Positions 21,701 to 33,973 of a stretch of DNA of 59,529 nucleotides are shown piece by piece. The position numbers were made by a program, and so were the translations under genes. The stretch covers positions 1 to 59,529 of the forward strand of contig JAUXVE010000043.1 in the NCBI GenBank assembly GCA_030680415.1, read 5' to 3'. The stretch comes from Rubrivivax sp. (GTDB lineage Bacteria; Pseudomonadota; Gammaproteobacteria; Burkholderiales; Burkholderiaceae_C). Each line of letters begins with the position of its first letter. The stretch's first letter is position 1. The notes below the pieces were generated by a model. The model did not search any database, was not told the DNA's origin, and saw only the letters and a list, made by a program, of their open reading frames with translations.

Positions 21701-22096
21701 TCAGGGCACCAGGGTCATCGCGGCGGCCTTCACGGCGCCCGCATCGAAGGTCACGGTGGCCGAGCAGCCGGCTGCGGCGGCCAGGCGCTCGATCAGCGCG
21801 TCGGCAAAGTCGGCGCCGACTGCGCTGTAGCGCTTGAGCGCCTGGACGGCCAGTTCGGCCCTGTCGACCACCAGTTCCTTGCTGCGCAACAGGGCGCCCA
21901 GCACCGTGGCCACCTGCGTGCGGTCCAGGCCATAGCTGCCCGACAAGACCCACACCAGTTCCACCAGCACCACCACGGGCACGAAGCCGGGGTCCTCGGC
22001 GCTGAGCGATTCGATCAAGCGTGTGGCCCGAGGCGACTGGCGAGGGTCGTCCTGCATCACGTAGCGAACCAGCACGTTCGTGTCCAGGCCCGTCAC
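21701..22096 (-). CDS. vapC: PIN-domain toxin (VapC family)
   Basis: A 131-aa PIN ribonuclease, the likely toxin of a VapBC pair. Acidic residues typical of the Mg-binding site are visible: D5 in GLDTNVLVRY, E in VVVLVELVWVL, D in GADFADALIE and D in VTFDAGAVK. It starts with GTG at 22096, which overlaps the antitoxin stop (GTGA), and GGGAGG eight bases upstream makes a good ribosome binding site. The stop is immediately followed by the methyltransferase ATG. VapC enzymes usually cut tRNA or rRNA; the target here is unknown. Confidence 0.9.
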   Translation of the reverse strand: MTGLDTNVLVRYVMQDDPRQSPRATRLIESLSAEDPGFVPVVVLVELVWVLSGSYGLDRTQVATVLGALLRSKELVVDRAELAVQALKRYSAVGADFADALIERLAAAAGCSATVTFDAGAVKAAAMTLVP

Positions 22097-22356
22097 TTCG
22101 CTCGCCTCCCGCGCAGGGCCGCCCGGGCCCCTTGCTCGGCGATCGTGCGGTTCATCTCGGCTATGGACACGGTGCGTGTGGCCTTGCCGAACAAGCCCTT
22201 CAATTCACGTACCGAGCGCGTGGCAGCCATCAGTTCGAAGCGCCCGGGCTCGACCTGCACGAACTCCACGCGGTCGCCCGCCTGGACGTTCAGCACCCGG
22301 CGGACATCGGCCGGAATGGTGATCTGGCCCTTGCTGGTGAGTGTGGCGGTGGTCAT
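22093..22356 (-). CDS. vapB: AbrB/MazE-type antitoxin (VapB family)
   Basis: An 87-aa swapped-hairpin DNA-binding antitoxin. The AbrB fold is plain in ATLTSKGQITIPADVRRVLN and AGDRVEFVQVEPGRFELM. The C-terminal half (RSVRELKGLFGKATRTVSIA) is the likely toxin-binding segment. It is the first gene of a chain in which every next gene overlaps or abuts: antitoxin, toxin, methylase, helicase, pccA, epimerase. A perfect palindrome 19–38 bases upstream of its start is the obvious autoregulation site. Confidence 0.9.
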   Translation of the reverse strand: MTTATLTSKGQITIPADVRRVLNVQAGDRVEFVQVEPGRFELMAATRSVRELKGLFGKATRTVSIAEMNRTIAEQGARAALRGRRAK

Positions 22357-22374
22357 GAGGTGGTCTTTCGCTTT

Positions 22375-22394
22375 GCCTTACATGATTGTAAGGC
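22375..22394. promoter_or_regulatory. Palindromic operator before the antitoxin gene
   Basis: GCCTTACA and TGTAAGGC form a perfect 8+8 inverted repeat around a TGAT centre. It lies 19–38 bases upstream of the antitoxin start, between it and the pccB stop. On the minus strand it contains TACAAT, one mismatch from a consensus -10 box, so a bound antitoxin-toxin complex would block the promoter. No convincing -35 is seen. Confidence 0.7.
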
Positions 22395-22433
22395 GGTGAC
22401 TGGGCCGTGCACCCCTGATGGGCGCGCGGGGCT

Positions 22434-23966
<1,533 letters not shown>

Positions 23967-23987
23967 GGGGTTGCCCTCGTTCGTCGT

Positions 23988-25016
23988 TCAATCCATCAGG
24001 TCCAGCAACCGCCGCGCGGCCACCGATGCGGCCAGGCGACCGGCATTCACTTCGTCCGTGATGCCGGGCAGCGCCGCACACACGGCCGGGTGCTGGCGGA
24101 AGCGCTGGCGCAGCCCGCCCTCCACGCGCTCCCACATCCAGGCCTGGTCCTGCTGCCGGCGGCGCAGCCCGAGCGCGCCGCTGCCGGCCTGCCGGTCGCG
24201 AAAGCGGGTCACGGCCTGCCAGAATGCGTCCAGCCCGGTGCCCTTGAGCGCGCTGAGCTGCATCACCTGCGCCGGCATCGACGGCGTCCCCTGCGGGCCC
24301 GCGTGGGCGTGGGCATGCGGGCCGAAGAAGCGCAGCGCACTCGTGATCTGGGCCCGCGCGCGCGTGGCCGCGGCCCCGTCGATGTCGGCCTTGTTGATGA
24401 CCACCAGGTCGGCCAGTTCCATCACGCCCTTCTTGATGGCCTGCAGGTCGTCACCGGCGTTGGGCAGCTGCAGCAGCACGAACATGTCGGTCATGCCGGC
24501 GACCGCGGTCTCGCTCTGACCCACGCCGACGGTTTCGACGATCACCACGTCGTGCCCCGCCGCTTCGCACACCAGCATCGATTCGCGCGTCTTCTCGGCC
24601 ACGCCGCCCAGGTTGCCGGCCGCCGGGCTGGGGCGGATGAAGGCGCGTTCGTGCACGCTCAGATGCTCCATGCGCGTCTTGTCGCCCAGGATGGAACCGC
24701 CGCTGACGCTGGAGCTGGGGTCCACGGCGAGCACGGCCACGCGATGGCCTTGCCCGATGAGGTACAGGCCCAGCGCCTCGATGAAGGTGCTCTTGCCCAC
24801 CCCCGGCACGCCGCTGATGCCCAGCCGCAGGGAGCGGCCGCTGGCCGGCAGCAAGGCGTTCAGCAGCGCATCGGCACGCGCGCGGTGGTCGGCGCGGGTG
24901 GACTCCAGCAGCGTGATGGTCTTGGCCAGCGCGCGCCGCTGCGCCGCACCGCTGCCGCGCAGCAGTACATCGGCCAGGGCCTGGTCGGCAGGCGGCAAAG
25001 GCGCGGCGGCGGTCAT
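23988..25016 (-). CDS. meaB: MeaB-type G-protein chaperone of methylmalonyl-CoA mutase
   Basis: A P-loop GTPase of the ArgK/MeaB family that protects and reloads the B12 cofactor of methylmalonyl-CoA mutase. The ATG at 25016 overlaps the previous stop (ATGA) and gives 342 aa. GISGVPGVGKSTFIEALG is the G1 loop, VIVETVGVGQSE the switch region and VVINKADIDG the NKxD guanine-specificity motif. The frame stays open for another 300 codons upstream but that part is antisense to or out of frame with the neighbouring genes. Confidence 0.94.
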   Translation of the reverse strand: MTAAAPLPPADQALADVLLRGSGAAQRRALAKTITLLESTRADHRARADALLNALLPASGRSLRLGISGVPGVGKSTFIEALGLYLIGQGHRVAVLAVDPSSSVSGGSILGDKTRMEHLSVHERAFIRPSPAAGNLGGVAEKTRESMLVCEAAGHDVVIVETVGVGQSETAVAGMTDMFVLLQLPNAGDDLQAIKKGVMELADLVVINKADIDGAAATRARAQITSALRFFGPHAHAHAGPQGTPSMPAQVMQLSALKGTGLDAFWQAVTRFRDRQAGSGALGLRRRQQDQAWMWERVEGGLRQRFRQHPAVCAALPGITDEVNAGRLAASVAARRLLDLMD

Positions 25017-25876
25017 GGCGGGCAGGCCCGCGGGTCGTCTTCGGGTTGCATGCGCTGCCAGCCCGGCAGCGCCGCTGCGCTGCGCCAGGATGGCGGCGCT
25101 TCGACGGTGGCCCAGTATTCGTCGATGGCGAAGATGAGCCCGTCCTCCAGATGGAAGAAGGAAGTGGCAAAGAACTGCTGCGGCGGGTGGTCGACGCGGG
25201 TCACCGAGACGACGCGGCCGTCCTGCAGCGCCGAGACCTCGATGAGATGGATCGTCCAGCCCTCGGGGTAACGCGCCTGCGCCTGGACGAAGCCGGCGGC
25301 GCCGTCGAAGCGTTCGCCGCTGGTCCACCACAGGGCCTGCAGATCGCTGCGCAGCAGGGCAGTGGCGCGAGCCCAGTCGCGAGCCTGCAGCGCCTGCCAC
25401 CAGGCGCGCACGGCGCGCACGCCGGTGGACAGCGGCATGCGAACGAAGTCGTAGTCCCACTCGCCCTCGCCGGTCAGCGCGAAGCCGTGGCGCAGGTAAA
25501 AGCGCACGGCATCGCTGCCCTTGAGCGCGCACAGCGCCACCGGCAGCTGGGCGCGGTCGGCCTCGGCACAGACCCAGCCGAGCACTTCGTGGCCCAGGCC
25601 GTGCTCCTGCTCCGCAGGGTCGATGTACAGGTGGTTCAGGCGCAGCTCGTGCGACAAGGTCTTGAGCGAGAGGGAGCCCACGCGCCGCCCCTCGACCACG
25701 ACGTGCTGCGTGTGCTCGGGCTCGAAGCCTGCAGCCAGCCGGGCGCGTGCGCGCTGCTCGTCGTAGCGACCCAGGCGCTCCAGGCTCCGGCGCATGGCGC
25801 GCAGGCGCAGCGCGAGCAGGGCCTCGAAGTCGGCCGCCGTGGCGGTCTGCAATTCGAAGCGGTGGGCTGCCGGCAC
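25013..25876 (-). CDS. GNAT acetyltransferase fused to a SnoaL-like domain
   Basis: The first half (about residues 1–145) is a GNAT domain: FELQTATAADFEALLALRLR, LNHLYIDPAEQEHGLGHEVL (acetyl-CoA loop) and DAVRFYLRHGFALTGEGEWD. The second half (about 150–280) resembles SnoaL/NTF2-like folds, with VRAWWQALQARDWARATALL and FHLEDGLIFAIDEYWATVE. GTG at 25876, two bases after the mcm stop, is the likely start; TTG six bases earlier overlaps the stop and is the alternative. The stop overlaps meaB by four bases. Placement between the mutase and its chaperone is unusual and suggests a link to the pathway, but no substrate can be named. Confidence 0.75.
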   Translation of the reverse strand: MPAAHRFELQTATAADFEALLALRLRAMRRSLERLGRYDEQRARARLAAGFEPEHTQHVVVEGRRVGSLSLKTLSHELRLNHLYIDPAEQEHGLGHEVLGWVCAEADRAQLPVALCALKGSDAVRFYLRHGFALTGEGEWDYDFVRMPLSTGVRAVRAWWQALQARDWARATALLRSDLQALWWTSGERFDGAAGFVQAQARYPEGWTIHLIEVSALQDGRVVSVTRVDHPPQQFFATSFFHLEDGLIFAIDEYWATVEAPPSWRSAAALPGWQRMQPEDDPRACPP

Positions 25877-25878
25877 GC

Positions 25879-28062
<2,184 letters not shown>

Positions 28063-28134
28063 GACGGGGTCTCCTGGGGCTCACCGGCCGTCAGCGGCCG
28101 AGGTGGAATGCTAGCGGCCGCTGCAGGCGCAACG

Positions 28135-28148
28135 AATTATGCATAATT
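28135..28148. promoter_or_regulatory. Palindrome in the mcm/gntR divergent promoter region
   Basis: AATTATGCATAATT is a perfect 14-bp palindrome in an AT-rich island (28131–28160) within otherwise GC-rich DNA. It sits between the divergent starts of mcm and the FadR-type regulator. That location and symmetry make it the best candidate operator for the regulator acting on both genes. Confidence 0.6.
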
Positions 28149-28195
28149 ATGAATTCAAAATACCCACAGCCACCTGACAACGTCCCGCCCCGCCC

Positions 28196-28849
28196 GTGGC
28201 CGCCGCCGAAGCCCCCCGCCCTCTGTCGCCCCGCGCCCTGTACCAGGACGTGGCCGAACGGCTGCGCCAGCAGATCTACGCGCGCCGGCTCGAACCCGGC
28301 AGCTGGATCGACGAGATGAAGCTCGCTGCCGAGTTCGGCATCAGCCGCACGCCGCTGCGCGAGGCGCTGAAGGTGCTGGCGGTGGAAGGCCTGGTGACGA
28401 TGAAGGTGCGGCGCGGCGCCTACGTCACCGAGATGTCGCGCGACGACGTGGCGCAGGTCTACCACCTGCTGGCGCTGCTGGAAAGCGACGCCGCCGGCGA
28501 CGCGGCCGAGCGCGCCAGCAGCGCCGAACTGGCCCAGCTGCAGGCCCTGCACGACCGGCTGGAGAAGCTGGCGCGCCAGCGCGACGCGTTCTTTGCCGCC
28601 AACGAGGCCTTCCACCTGGCCCTGATGCAGATCGCCGGCAACCGCTGGCGCACCCAGATCGTCGCCGACCTGCGCAAGGTCATGAAGCTCAACCGCCACC
28701 ATTCGCTGCTGCGCCTGGGGCGCCTGGCCGAATCGCTGGCCGAACACCGCGCGCTGATGGCGGCATTGACGTCACGCCAGCGTGAGCTGGCCACCGCGCG
28801 CATGCTGGAGCACTTCCACAACGGCCTGCAAGCCGCGGCCGGCGCCTGA
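28196..28849 (+). CDS. GntR-family regulator, FadR/FCD subgroup
   Basis: A 217-aa repressor-type regulator. The N-terminal winged helix reads LYQDVAERLRQQIYARRLEP and EFGISRTPLREALKVLAVEG, and the FCD ligand domain follows with AFHLALMQIAGNRWRTQIVA and SLAEHRALMAAL, including the His/Asp positions that usually bind metal. It starts with GTG. Divergence from the mcm operon suggests control of propionyl/methylmalonyl-CoA metabolism. The ligand is not known; a short acyl-CoA or organic acid is likely. Confidence 0.88.
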   Translation: MAAAEAPRPLSPRALYQDVAERLRQQIYARRLEPGSWIDEMKLAAEFGISRTPLREALKVLAVEGLVTMKVRRGAYVTEMSRDDVAQVYHLLALLESDAAGDAAERASSAELAQLQALHDRLEKLARQRDAFFAANEAFHLALMQIAGNRWRTQIVADLRKVMKLNRHHSLLRLGRLAESLAEHRALMAALTSRQRELATARMLEHFHNGLQAAAGA

Positions 28850-28885
28850 GCCTGAGGGCGCCAGACGCGGCAGGCACCAGATGGA

Positions 28886-28918
28886 AGGGCCGGCTCCTCG
28901 CGATCCGGACCCGGCCCT
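28886..28918. terminator. Hairpin between convergent gntR and gltA
   Basis: AGGGCCGG (28886–28893) pairs with CCGGCCCT (28911–28918) in the 85-base gap between two convergent genes. There is no T-run on either side. It could end transcription from both directions, but the evidence is only the inverted repeat and its position. Confidence 0.4.
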
Positions 28919-28934
28919 CGGCGCCTGAGGGCGC

Positions 28935-30245
28935 TCAGCGCTGCGCGATCGGCTTCACGTCGCGGTGCGTCGAACCCACGAAGAGCTGGCGCGGGCGTCC
29001 GATCTTGTACTCGGGGTCGCCGATCATCTCGTTGAGCTGGGCGATCCAGCCCACCGTGCGCGCGAGCGCGAAGATGGCCGTGAACAGGCTGACCGGGATG
29101 CCCAGTGCGCTCTGCACGATGCCGGAGTAGAAGTCGACATTGGGGTAGAGCTTGCGCGAGACGAAGTAGTCGTCTTCGAGCGCGATCTTCTCCAGCGTCA
29201 TGGCCAGCTTGAACAGCGGGTCGTCGTGCAGCCCGGTGGCCTCCAGCACCTCGTGGCAGGTCTCGCGCATGAGCTTGGCGCGCGGGTCGTAGTTCTTGTA
29301 GACGCGGTGGCCGAAGCCCATCAGCTTGACGTTGGAGTTCTTGTCCTTGACCTGCTTGATGAACTCACCGATCTTCTCGGCGCCGCCGTTGCGCTGGATG
29401 TCCTTCAGCATGTTCAGTGCCGCCTCGTTGGCACCGCCGTGCGCCGGCCCCCACAGGCACGCCACGCCGGCGGCGATGGCCGCGAACGGGTTGGTACCCG
29501 AACTGCCGCACAGCCGCACCGTCGACGTGGACGCGTTCTGCTCGTGGTCGGCGTGCAGGATGAAGATGCGGTCGATGGCACGCACCAGCACGTCGTTGGG
29601 TACGTAGTCCTCGCACGGCGTGGCGAACATCATGCGCATGAAGTTGCCCGAGTACGACAACTCGTTCTTCGGGTACATGTACGGTTGGCCGATGCCGTAC
29701 TTGTAGGCCATGGCCACCAGCGTCGGCATCTTGGCGATCAGGCGGATCGCGGCGATGTCGCGGTGGCGCGGATTGTTGATGTCGGTGCTGTCGTGATAGA
29801 AGGCCGACAGCGCGCCGACCAGGCCCGTCAGCACCGCCATCGGGTGCGCGTCGCGCCGGAAGCCGCGCAGGAAGAATTGCATCTGCTCGTTGACCATCGT
29901 GTGGTGGGTGACGAGCGTGTGGAAGTCCTTCTGCTGTTGCTGATTGGGCAACTCCGCGTACAGAAGCAGATGGCAGGTGTCGAGGAAGTCGCACTTCGTC
30001 GCCAGCTGCTCGATCGGGTAGCCGCGGTACAGCAACTCACCCTTGTCGCCGTCGATGTAGGTGATGGCCGACTGGCACGCTGCCGTCGACAGGAAACCCG
30101 GGTCGTAGGTGAACTTGCCGGTCTGCCCATAGAGCTTGCGGATGTCGATCACATCCGGGCCGATCGATCCCTTGTAGATCGGCAGGTCCATGCTCGGACT
30201 GCCATCGGAAAACGACAGCGTGGCTTTCACGTCGGAGGGGGTCAT
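28935..30245 (-). CDS. gltA: Citrate synthase (type II)
   Basis: GltA condenses acetyl-CoA and oxaloacetate. The start at 30245 ([15 protein letters not shown]) has GAAAGG upstream and gives 436 aa, the size of the NADH-sensitive hexameric proteobacterial enzyme. Catalytic segments are [31 protein letters not shown] and the Asp region near [13 protein letters not shown]. It follows sdhE by 16 bases in the sdhCDAB-sdhE-gltA operon typical of Burkholderiales. Confidence 0.97.
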   Translation of the reverse strand: MTPSDVKATLSFSDGSPSMDLPIYKGSIGPDVIDIRKLYGQTGKFTYDPGFLSTAACQSAITYIDGDKGELLYRGYPIEQLATKCDFLDTCHLLLYAELPNQQQQKDFHTLVTHHTMVNEQMQFFLRGFRRDAHPMAVLTGLVGALSAFYHDSTDINNPRHRDIAAIRLIAKMPTLVAMAYKYGIGQPYMYPKNELSYSGNFMRMMFATPCEDYVPNDVLVRAIDRIFILHADHEQNASTSTVRLCGSSGTNPFAAIAAGVACLWGPAHGGANEAALNMLKDIQRNGGAEKIGEFIKQVKDKNSNVKLMGFGHRVYKNYDPRAKLMRETCHEVLEATGLHDDPLFKLAMTLEKIALEDDYFVSRKLYPNVDFYSGIVQSALGIPVSLFTAIFALARTVGWIAQLNEMIGDPEYKIGRPRQLFVGSTHRDVKPIAQR

Positions 30246-30261
30246 GACACGGGGCCTTTCT

Positions 30262-30564
30262 TCAGTTCGGTTTAAGGGGCCGGCCGCTGCCTGCACCCGC
30301 GGGCGCAGTCCTCATCAGGGCCAGCATTTCGCGCACTTCAGGGGTGTCGACCTCGTCTTGCGGCTCCCTACGGCCAAGCAGCAGGTCCAGCAGGTCGTTG
30401 TCGGCCAGGTCCATCAGGGCCAACAGCCCCGCAGCCTGCCTTGTCGTGATCGTCTCCTCGTGGTGGCTGAAGAAGCGCTCGACGAAGAGATCGTTCTCCA
30501 ACAGGCCGCGGCGGCAGCGCCACCGCAGCTTGTTGAGACCGGCTTCGCCCAGCAATTCGCTCAT
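30262..30564 (-). CDS. sdhE: FAD assembly factor SdhE
   Basis: A 100-aa member of the SdhE/Sdh5 family (formerly DUF339/CptB-like) that promotes covalent flavinylation of SdhA. The RGxxE motif is present as RRGLLENDL, preceded by KLRWRCR, and an acidic helix follows ([16 protein letters not shown]). It lies four bases after sdhB and before gltA, the expected position in this operon. Confidence 0.93.
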   Translation of the reverse strand: MSELLGEAGLNKLRWRCRRGLLENDLFVERFFSHHEETITTRQAAGLLALMDLADNDLLDLLLGRREPQDEVDTPEVREMLALMRTAPAGAGSGRPLKPN

Positions 30565-30568
30565 ACGT

Positions 30569-31273
30569 TCAAACGGCGCGGCGTACCATCATTTCCTTGA
30601 TCTTGCCAATCGCTTTTGTGGGATTCAACCCCTTTGGACAAACATCCACGCAATTCATGATCGAGCGACAGCGGAAAAGCCGATACGGATCCTCGAGATT
30701 GTCCAGCCGAGCCTCGGTGTCCTGGTCGCGACTGTCGACAATGAAGCGGTAGGCCTGCAGCAGGCCGGCCGGGCCGACGAACTTGTCGGGGTTCCACCAG
30801 AAGCTCGGGCAAGCCGTACTGCAGCTGGCGCACAGGATGCATTCGTACAGGCCGTTGAGCTCCTCGCGCTCCTCGGGCGACTGCAGGCGCTCCTTCTCGG
30901 GCGGCTGCGTGTCGTTGACCAGGTAGGGCTTGATCGAGTTGTACTGCTTGAAGAACAGCGTCATGTCCACGATCAGGTCGCGGATCACCGGCAGCCCCGG
31001 CAGCGGCTTGAGCACGATGGTGCCCGGCAGCGTGCGCATGTTGGTCAGGCAGGCCAGCCCGTTCTTGCCGTTGATGTTCATGCCGTCCGAGCCGCACACG
31101 CCTTCGCGGCAGCTGCGGCGGAAGCTCAGGGTGGGGTCGACGGCCTTGAGCTTGATCAGCGCGTCGAGCAGCATGCGCTCCGAGCCGTCGAGCTCGACCT
31201 GCAGCGTCTGCATGCGCGGCTTGTCGTCGCCGTCGGGGTCGTAGCGGTAGATCTGGAAGGTGCGTAGCGTCAT
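30569..31273 (-). CDS. sdhB: Succinate dehydrogenase iron-sulfur subunit
   Basis: SdhB carries electrons from FAD to quinone through three Fe-S clusters. The 234-aa protein has the 2Fe-2S ligands in SCREGVCGSDGMNINGKNGL, then CILCASCSTACPSFWWNP and CRSIMNCVDVCPKGLNPTKA for the 4Fe-4S and 3Fe-4S clusters. It starts 12 bases after the sdhA stop. Confidence 0.98.
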   Translation of the reverse strand: MTLRTFQIYRYDPDGDDKPRMQTLQVELDGSERMLLDALIKLKAVDPTLSFRRSCREGVCGSDGMNINGKNGLACLTNMRTLPGTIVLKPLPGLPVIRDLIVDMTLFFKQYNSIKPYLVNDTQPPEKERLQSPEEREELNGLYECILCASCSTACPSFWWNPDKFVGPAGLLQAYRFIVDSRDQDTEARLDNLEDPYRLFRCRSIMNCVDVCPKGLNPTKAIGKIKEMMVRRAV

Positions 31274-31285
31274 GTTGTACTGCCT

Positions 31286-33088
31286 TCAGAACGTGCGGAC
31301 CTTCGGGGGAACGCTCTCGACCGTCAACGGCTGCATGCGCACCGGCTTGTATTCGAGGCGGTCGCCGTCGCTGTACCACAGGGTGTGCTTGAGCCAGTCG
31401 CGGTCGTTGCGACCGAGCGGGTGTTCGGCGTCGTCCGCCGTGCGCTCGTAGTCCTTGACCATGTGGGCACCACGGCACTCGTGGCGTGCCGCGGCGGACG
31501 CCATCGTCGCCCTTGCCACCTCGACCAGGTTTTCGACCTCCAGAGCCTCGATGCGCGCCGTGTTGAAGACCTTGGACTTGTCCTTCAGGCCGATCGCCTT
31601 GGCGCGCTCGGCCACCGCGGCGATCTTGACCACGCCTTCGTCCATCAGCGCCTGGGTGCGGAACACCGCGGCGTGGCTCTGCATGGTGCGGCGCAGGTCG
31701 TCGGCGACCAGCTGCGCATACTCGCCCGAGGTCGACGCGTCCAGGCTCGCCAGGCGCTGCAGCGCACGGTCGGCGGCATCGGCCGGCAGCGGCTTGTGGA
31801 CCTTGTTCTTCTGATGGAACTCGACGATGTGGTTGCCCGCGGCGCGCCCGAAGACCACCAGGTCGAGCAGCGAGTTGCAGCCGAGCCGGTTGGCACCGTG
31901 CACGCTGACGCACGAGCACTCGCCGACGGCATACAGGCCGTTCACCGCTGCCACCGGGTCGCCGCCCCGGGGCACGACGACCTGGCCGTGGATGTTGGTC
32001 GGCACGCCGCCCATCTGGTAGTGCAGCGTCGGCACCACGGGGATGGGCTCCTTGGTGATGTCGACGTTGGCGAAGTTGTGGCCGATCTCGTAGATCGACG
32101 GCAGGCGCTTCATGATGGTCTCGACGCCCAGATGCGTCATGTCGAGCACGATGTAGTCCTTGTTCGGACCGCAGCCGCGCCCTTCCTTGATCTCCTGGTC
32201 CATCGAACGCGAGACGAAGTCGCGCGGCGCCAGGTCCTTCAGGGTCGGTGCGTAGCGCTCCATGAAACGCTCGCCGTCGCAGTTGCGCAGGATGCCGCCC
32301 TCGCCGCGGCAGCCTTCGGTAAGCAGCACGCCGGCGCCGGCGACGCCGGTGGGGTGGAACTGCCAGAACTCCATGTCCTGCAGCGGGATGCCGGCGCGCG
32401 CCGCCATGCCCAGGCCGTCGCCGGTGTTGATGAAGGCGTTGGTGCTGGCGGCGAAGATGCGCCCGCCGCCGCCGGTGGCCAGCAGCGTGGTCTTGGCCTC
32501 CAGGATGTGCACGTCGCCGGTTTCCATCTCCAGCGCCACCACGCCCAGCACATCGCCCGCGGCGTCGCGGATCAGGTCCAATGCCATCCACTCGACGAAG
32601 AAGTTAGTGCGCGCCTTGAGGTTCTGCTGGTACAGCGTGTGCAGCATCGCGTGGCCGGTGCGGTCGGCCGCGGCGCAGGCGCGCTGCACCGGCTTCTCGC
32701 CGTAGTTCGCGGTGTGGCCGCCGAAGGGGCGCTGGTAGATCGTGCTGTCGGCGTTGCGGTCGAAAGGCATGCCGAAGTGCTCGAGCTCGTAGACGACCTT
32801 GGGCGCCTCGCGGCACATGAATTCGATCGCGTCCTGGTCACCCAGCCAGTCCGACCCCTTGATGGTGTCGTAGAAGTGGTAGTGCCAGTTGTCCTCGTTC
32901 ATGTTCGACAAGGACGCGGCGATGCCGCCCTGCGCGGCCACGGTGTGCGAACGCGTCGGGAAGACCTTGGACAGCACGGCGACGTTGAGGCCGGCCAGGG
33001 CCAGCTGCAGCGACGCACGCATGCCGGAGCCGCCGGCACCGACGATGACGACGTCGAACTTGCGACGCGGTAAGTTGGCAAGAGCCAT
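31286..33088 (-). CDS. sdhA: Succinate dehydrogenase flavoprotein subunit
   Basis: SdhA oxidises succinate to fumarate. The start at 33088 (MALANLPRRKFDVVIVGAGG) gives 600 aa, the family norm; the open frame continues upstream through sdhD but without coding meaning. The FAD-binding GAGGSGMRASLQL and the covalent-FAD His in TRSHTVAAQGGIAASL are present. Substrate residues lie in the conserved FHPTGVAGAGVLLTEGCRGE stretch. The start is five bases after the sdhD stop. Confidence 0.98.
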   Translation of the reverse strand: MALANLPRRKFDVVIVGAGGSGMRASLQLALAGLNVAVLSKVFPTRSHTVAAQGGIAASLSNMNEDNWHYHFYDTIKGSDWLGDQDAIEFMCREAPKVVYELEHFGMPFDRNADSTIYQRPFGGHTANYGEKPVQRACAAADRTGHAMLHTLYQQNLKARTNFFVEWMALDLIRDAAGDVLGVVALEMETGDVHILEAKTTLLATGGGGRIFAASTNAFINTGDGLGMAARAGIPLQDMEFWQFHPTGVAGAGVLLTEGCRGEGGILRNCDGERFMERYAPTLKDLAPRDFVSRSMDQEIKEGRGCGPNKDYIVLDMTHLGVETIMKRLPSIYEIGHNFANVDITKEPIPVVPTLHYQMGGVPTNIHGQVVVPRGGDPVAAVNGLYAVGECSCVSVHGANRLGCNSLLDLVVFGRAAGNHIVEFHQKNKVHKPLPADAADRALQRLASLDASTSGEYAQLVADDLRRTMQSHAAVFRTQALMDEGVVKIAAVAERAKAIGLKDKSKVFNTARIEALEVENLVEVARATMASAAARHECRGAHMVKDYERTADDAEHPLGRNDRDWLKHTLWYSDGDRLEYKPVRMQPLTVESVPPKVRTF

Positions 33089-33093
33089 TGTTC

Positions 33094-33462
33094 TCAGAGC
33101 CTCCAGAGCACCTGCACCGCCCAGCCTGTGCAGCCCACCAGCCACACCAGCGTGGCCACCTGCAACACCAGCCGCGTGCCGACGGGCTTGACGTAATCCA
33201 TCCAGATGTCGCGCATGCCGACCCAGGCGTGCCAGGCCAGCGCGACGACGACGACGAAGCTCAGCACCTTCATCCACTGCGCGGCGAAGATACCGGCCCA
33301 CTTGTCGTAGCCCATCGGCCCCGGCATCAGCACCTGCACGACGAGCACGGCCGTGAACAGCGCCATCAGCACGGCAGTGACGCGCTGGCTGAGCCAGTCG
33401 CGCAGGCCGTAGTGAGCACCGACGACGACACGCTTCGAACCGTGGTTGACCGTCATGTCCAT
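33094..33462 (-). CDS. sdhD: Succinate dehydrogenase membrane anchor subunit
   Basis: A 122-aa inner-membrane anchor with three hydrophobic helices (about residues 28–48, 62–84 and 95–118) that, with SdhC, holds haem b and the ubiquinone site. HYGLRDWLSQRVTAVLMAL and WHAWVGMRDIWMDYVKP are characteristic, the His in WHAW being a plausible haem ligand. It follows sdhC by six bases. Confidence 0.93.
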   Translation of the reverse strand: MDMTVNHGSKRVVVGAHYGLRDWLSQRVTAVLMALFTAVLVVQVLMPGPMGYDKWAGIFAAQWMKVLSFVVVVALAWHAWVGMRDIWMDYVKPVGTRLVLQVATLVWLVGCTGWAVQVLWRL

Positions 33463-33468
33463 CCCCGC

Positions 33469-33891
33469 TCAGTACAGGCCGAAGAGCTTGGCGCCCAGTG
33501 CCACGGTGAGCAGCACGCTGGCGACCAGCGTGAACACGGCCGAGTTGTGGCCCTGCGCCTTGCTGACACTGTGCGTGGTGTCCATCCACACATGCCGCAC
33601 ACCGGCGATGAGGTGGTGCACAAAGGCCCAGATCAGCACCAGCGCCACGACCTTGACGCCCCATCCCGGCACGAAACCGATGCCTGCCACGAAGGCGCTG
33701 GCGTAGGTCTCGTAGGAGATCTCCGAGCTGATGCTGGTGTCGAACAACCAGATGATGAACGGCAGCAGCACGAACATCAGCAGACCGCTGGCGCGATGCA
33801 GGATCGAAACGATGCCGGCCAGCGGCAACCGGTACTTCACCGCGTCCAGCAAATGCATCGTGCCGGGTCTTGCTCTCGTCATCTCGGACAT
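33469..33891 (-). CDS. sdhC: Succinate dehydrogenase cytochrome b556 subunit
   Basis: A 140-aa membrane subunit, first gene of the sdh operon. RLPLAGIVSILHRASGLLMF contains the SILHRxSG quinone/haem signature, and FVHHLIAGVRHVWMDTTHS the haem His region. Three transmembrane helices are predicted by eye. The 82-base gap to the upstream GntR gene must contain the operon promoter or be read through from it. Confidence 0.95.
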   Translation of the reverse strand: MSEMTRARPGTMHLLDAVKYRLPLAGIVSILHRASGLLMFVLLPFIIWLFDTSISSEISYETYASAFVAGIGFVPGWGVKVVALVLIWAFVHHLIAGVRHVWMDTTHSVSKAQGHNSAVFTLVASVLLTVALGAKLFGLY

Positions 33892-33973
33892 GTCGGTACC
33901 TTCGGAAGGCGCGTGAAGCGCAATGAGTTTATTGCAACGCCGCCACCTTACGCGGACCTGCGAACGCCGGTGC

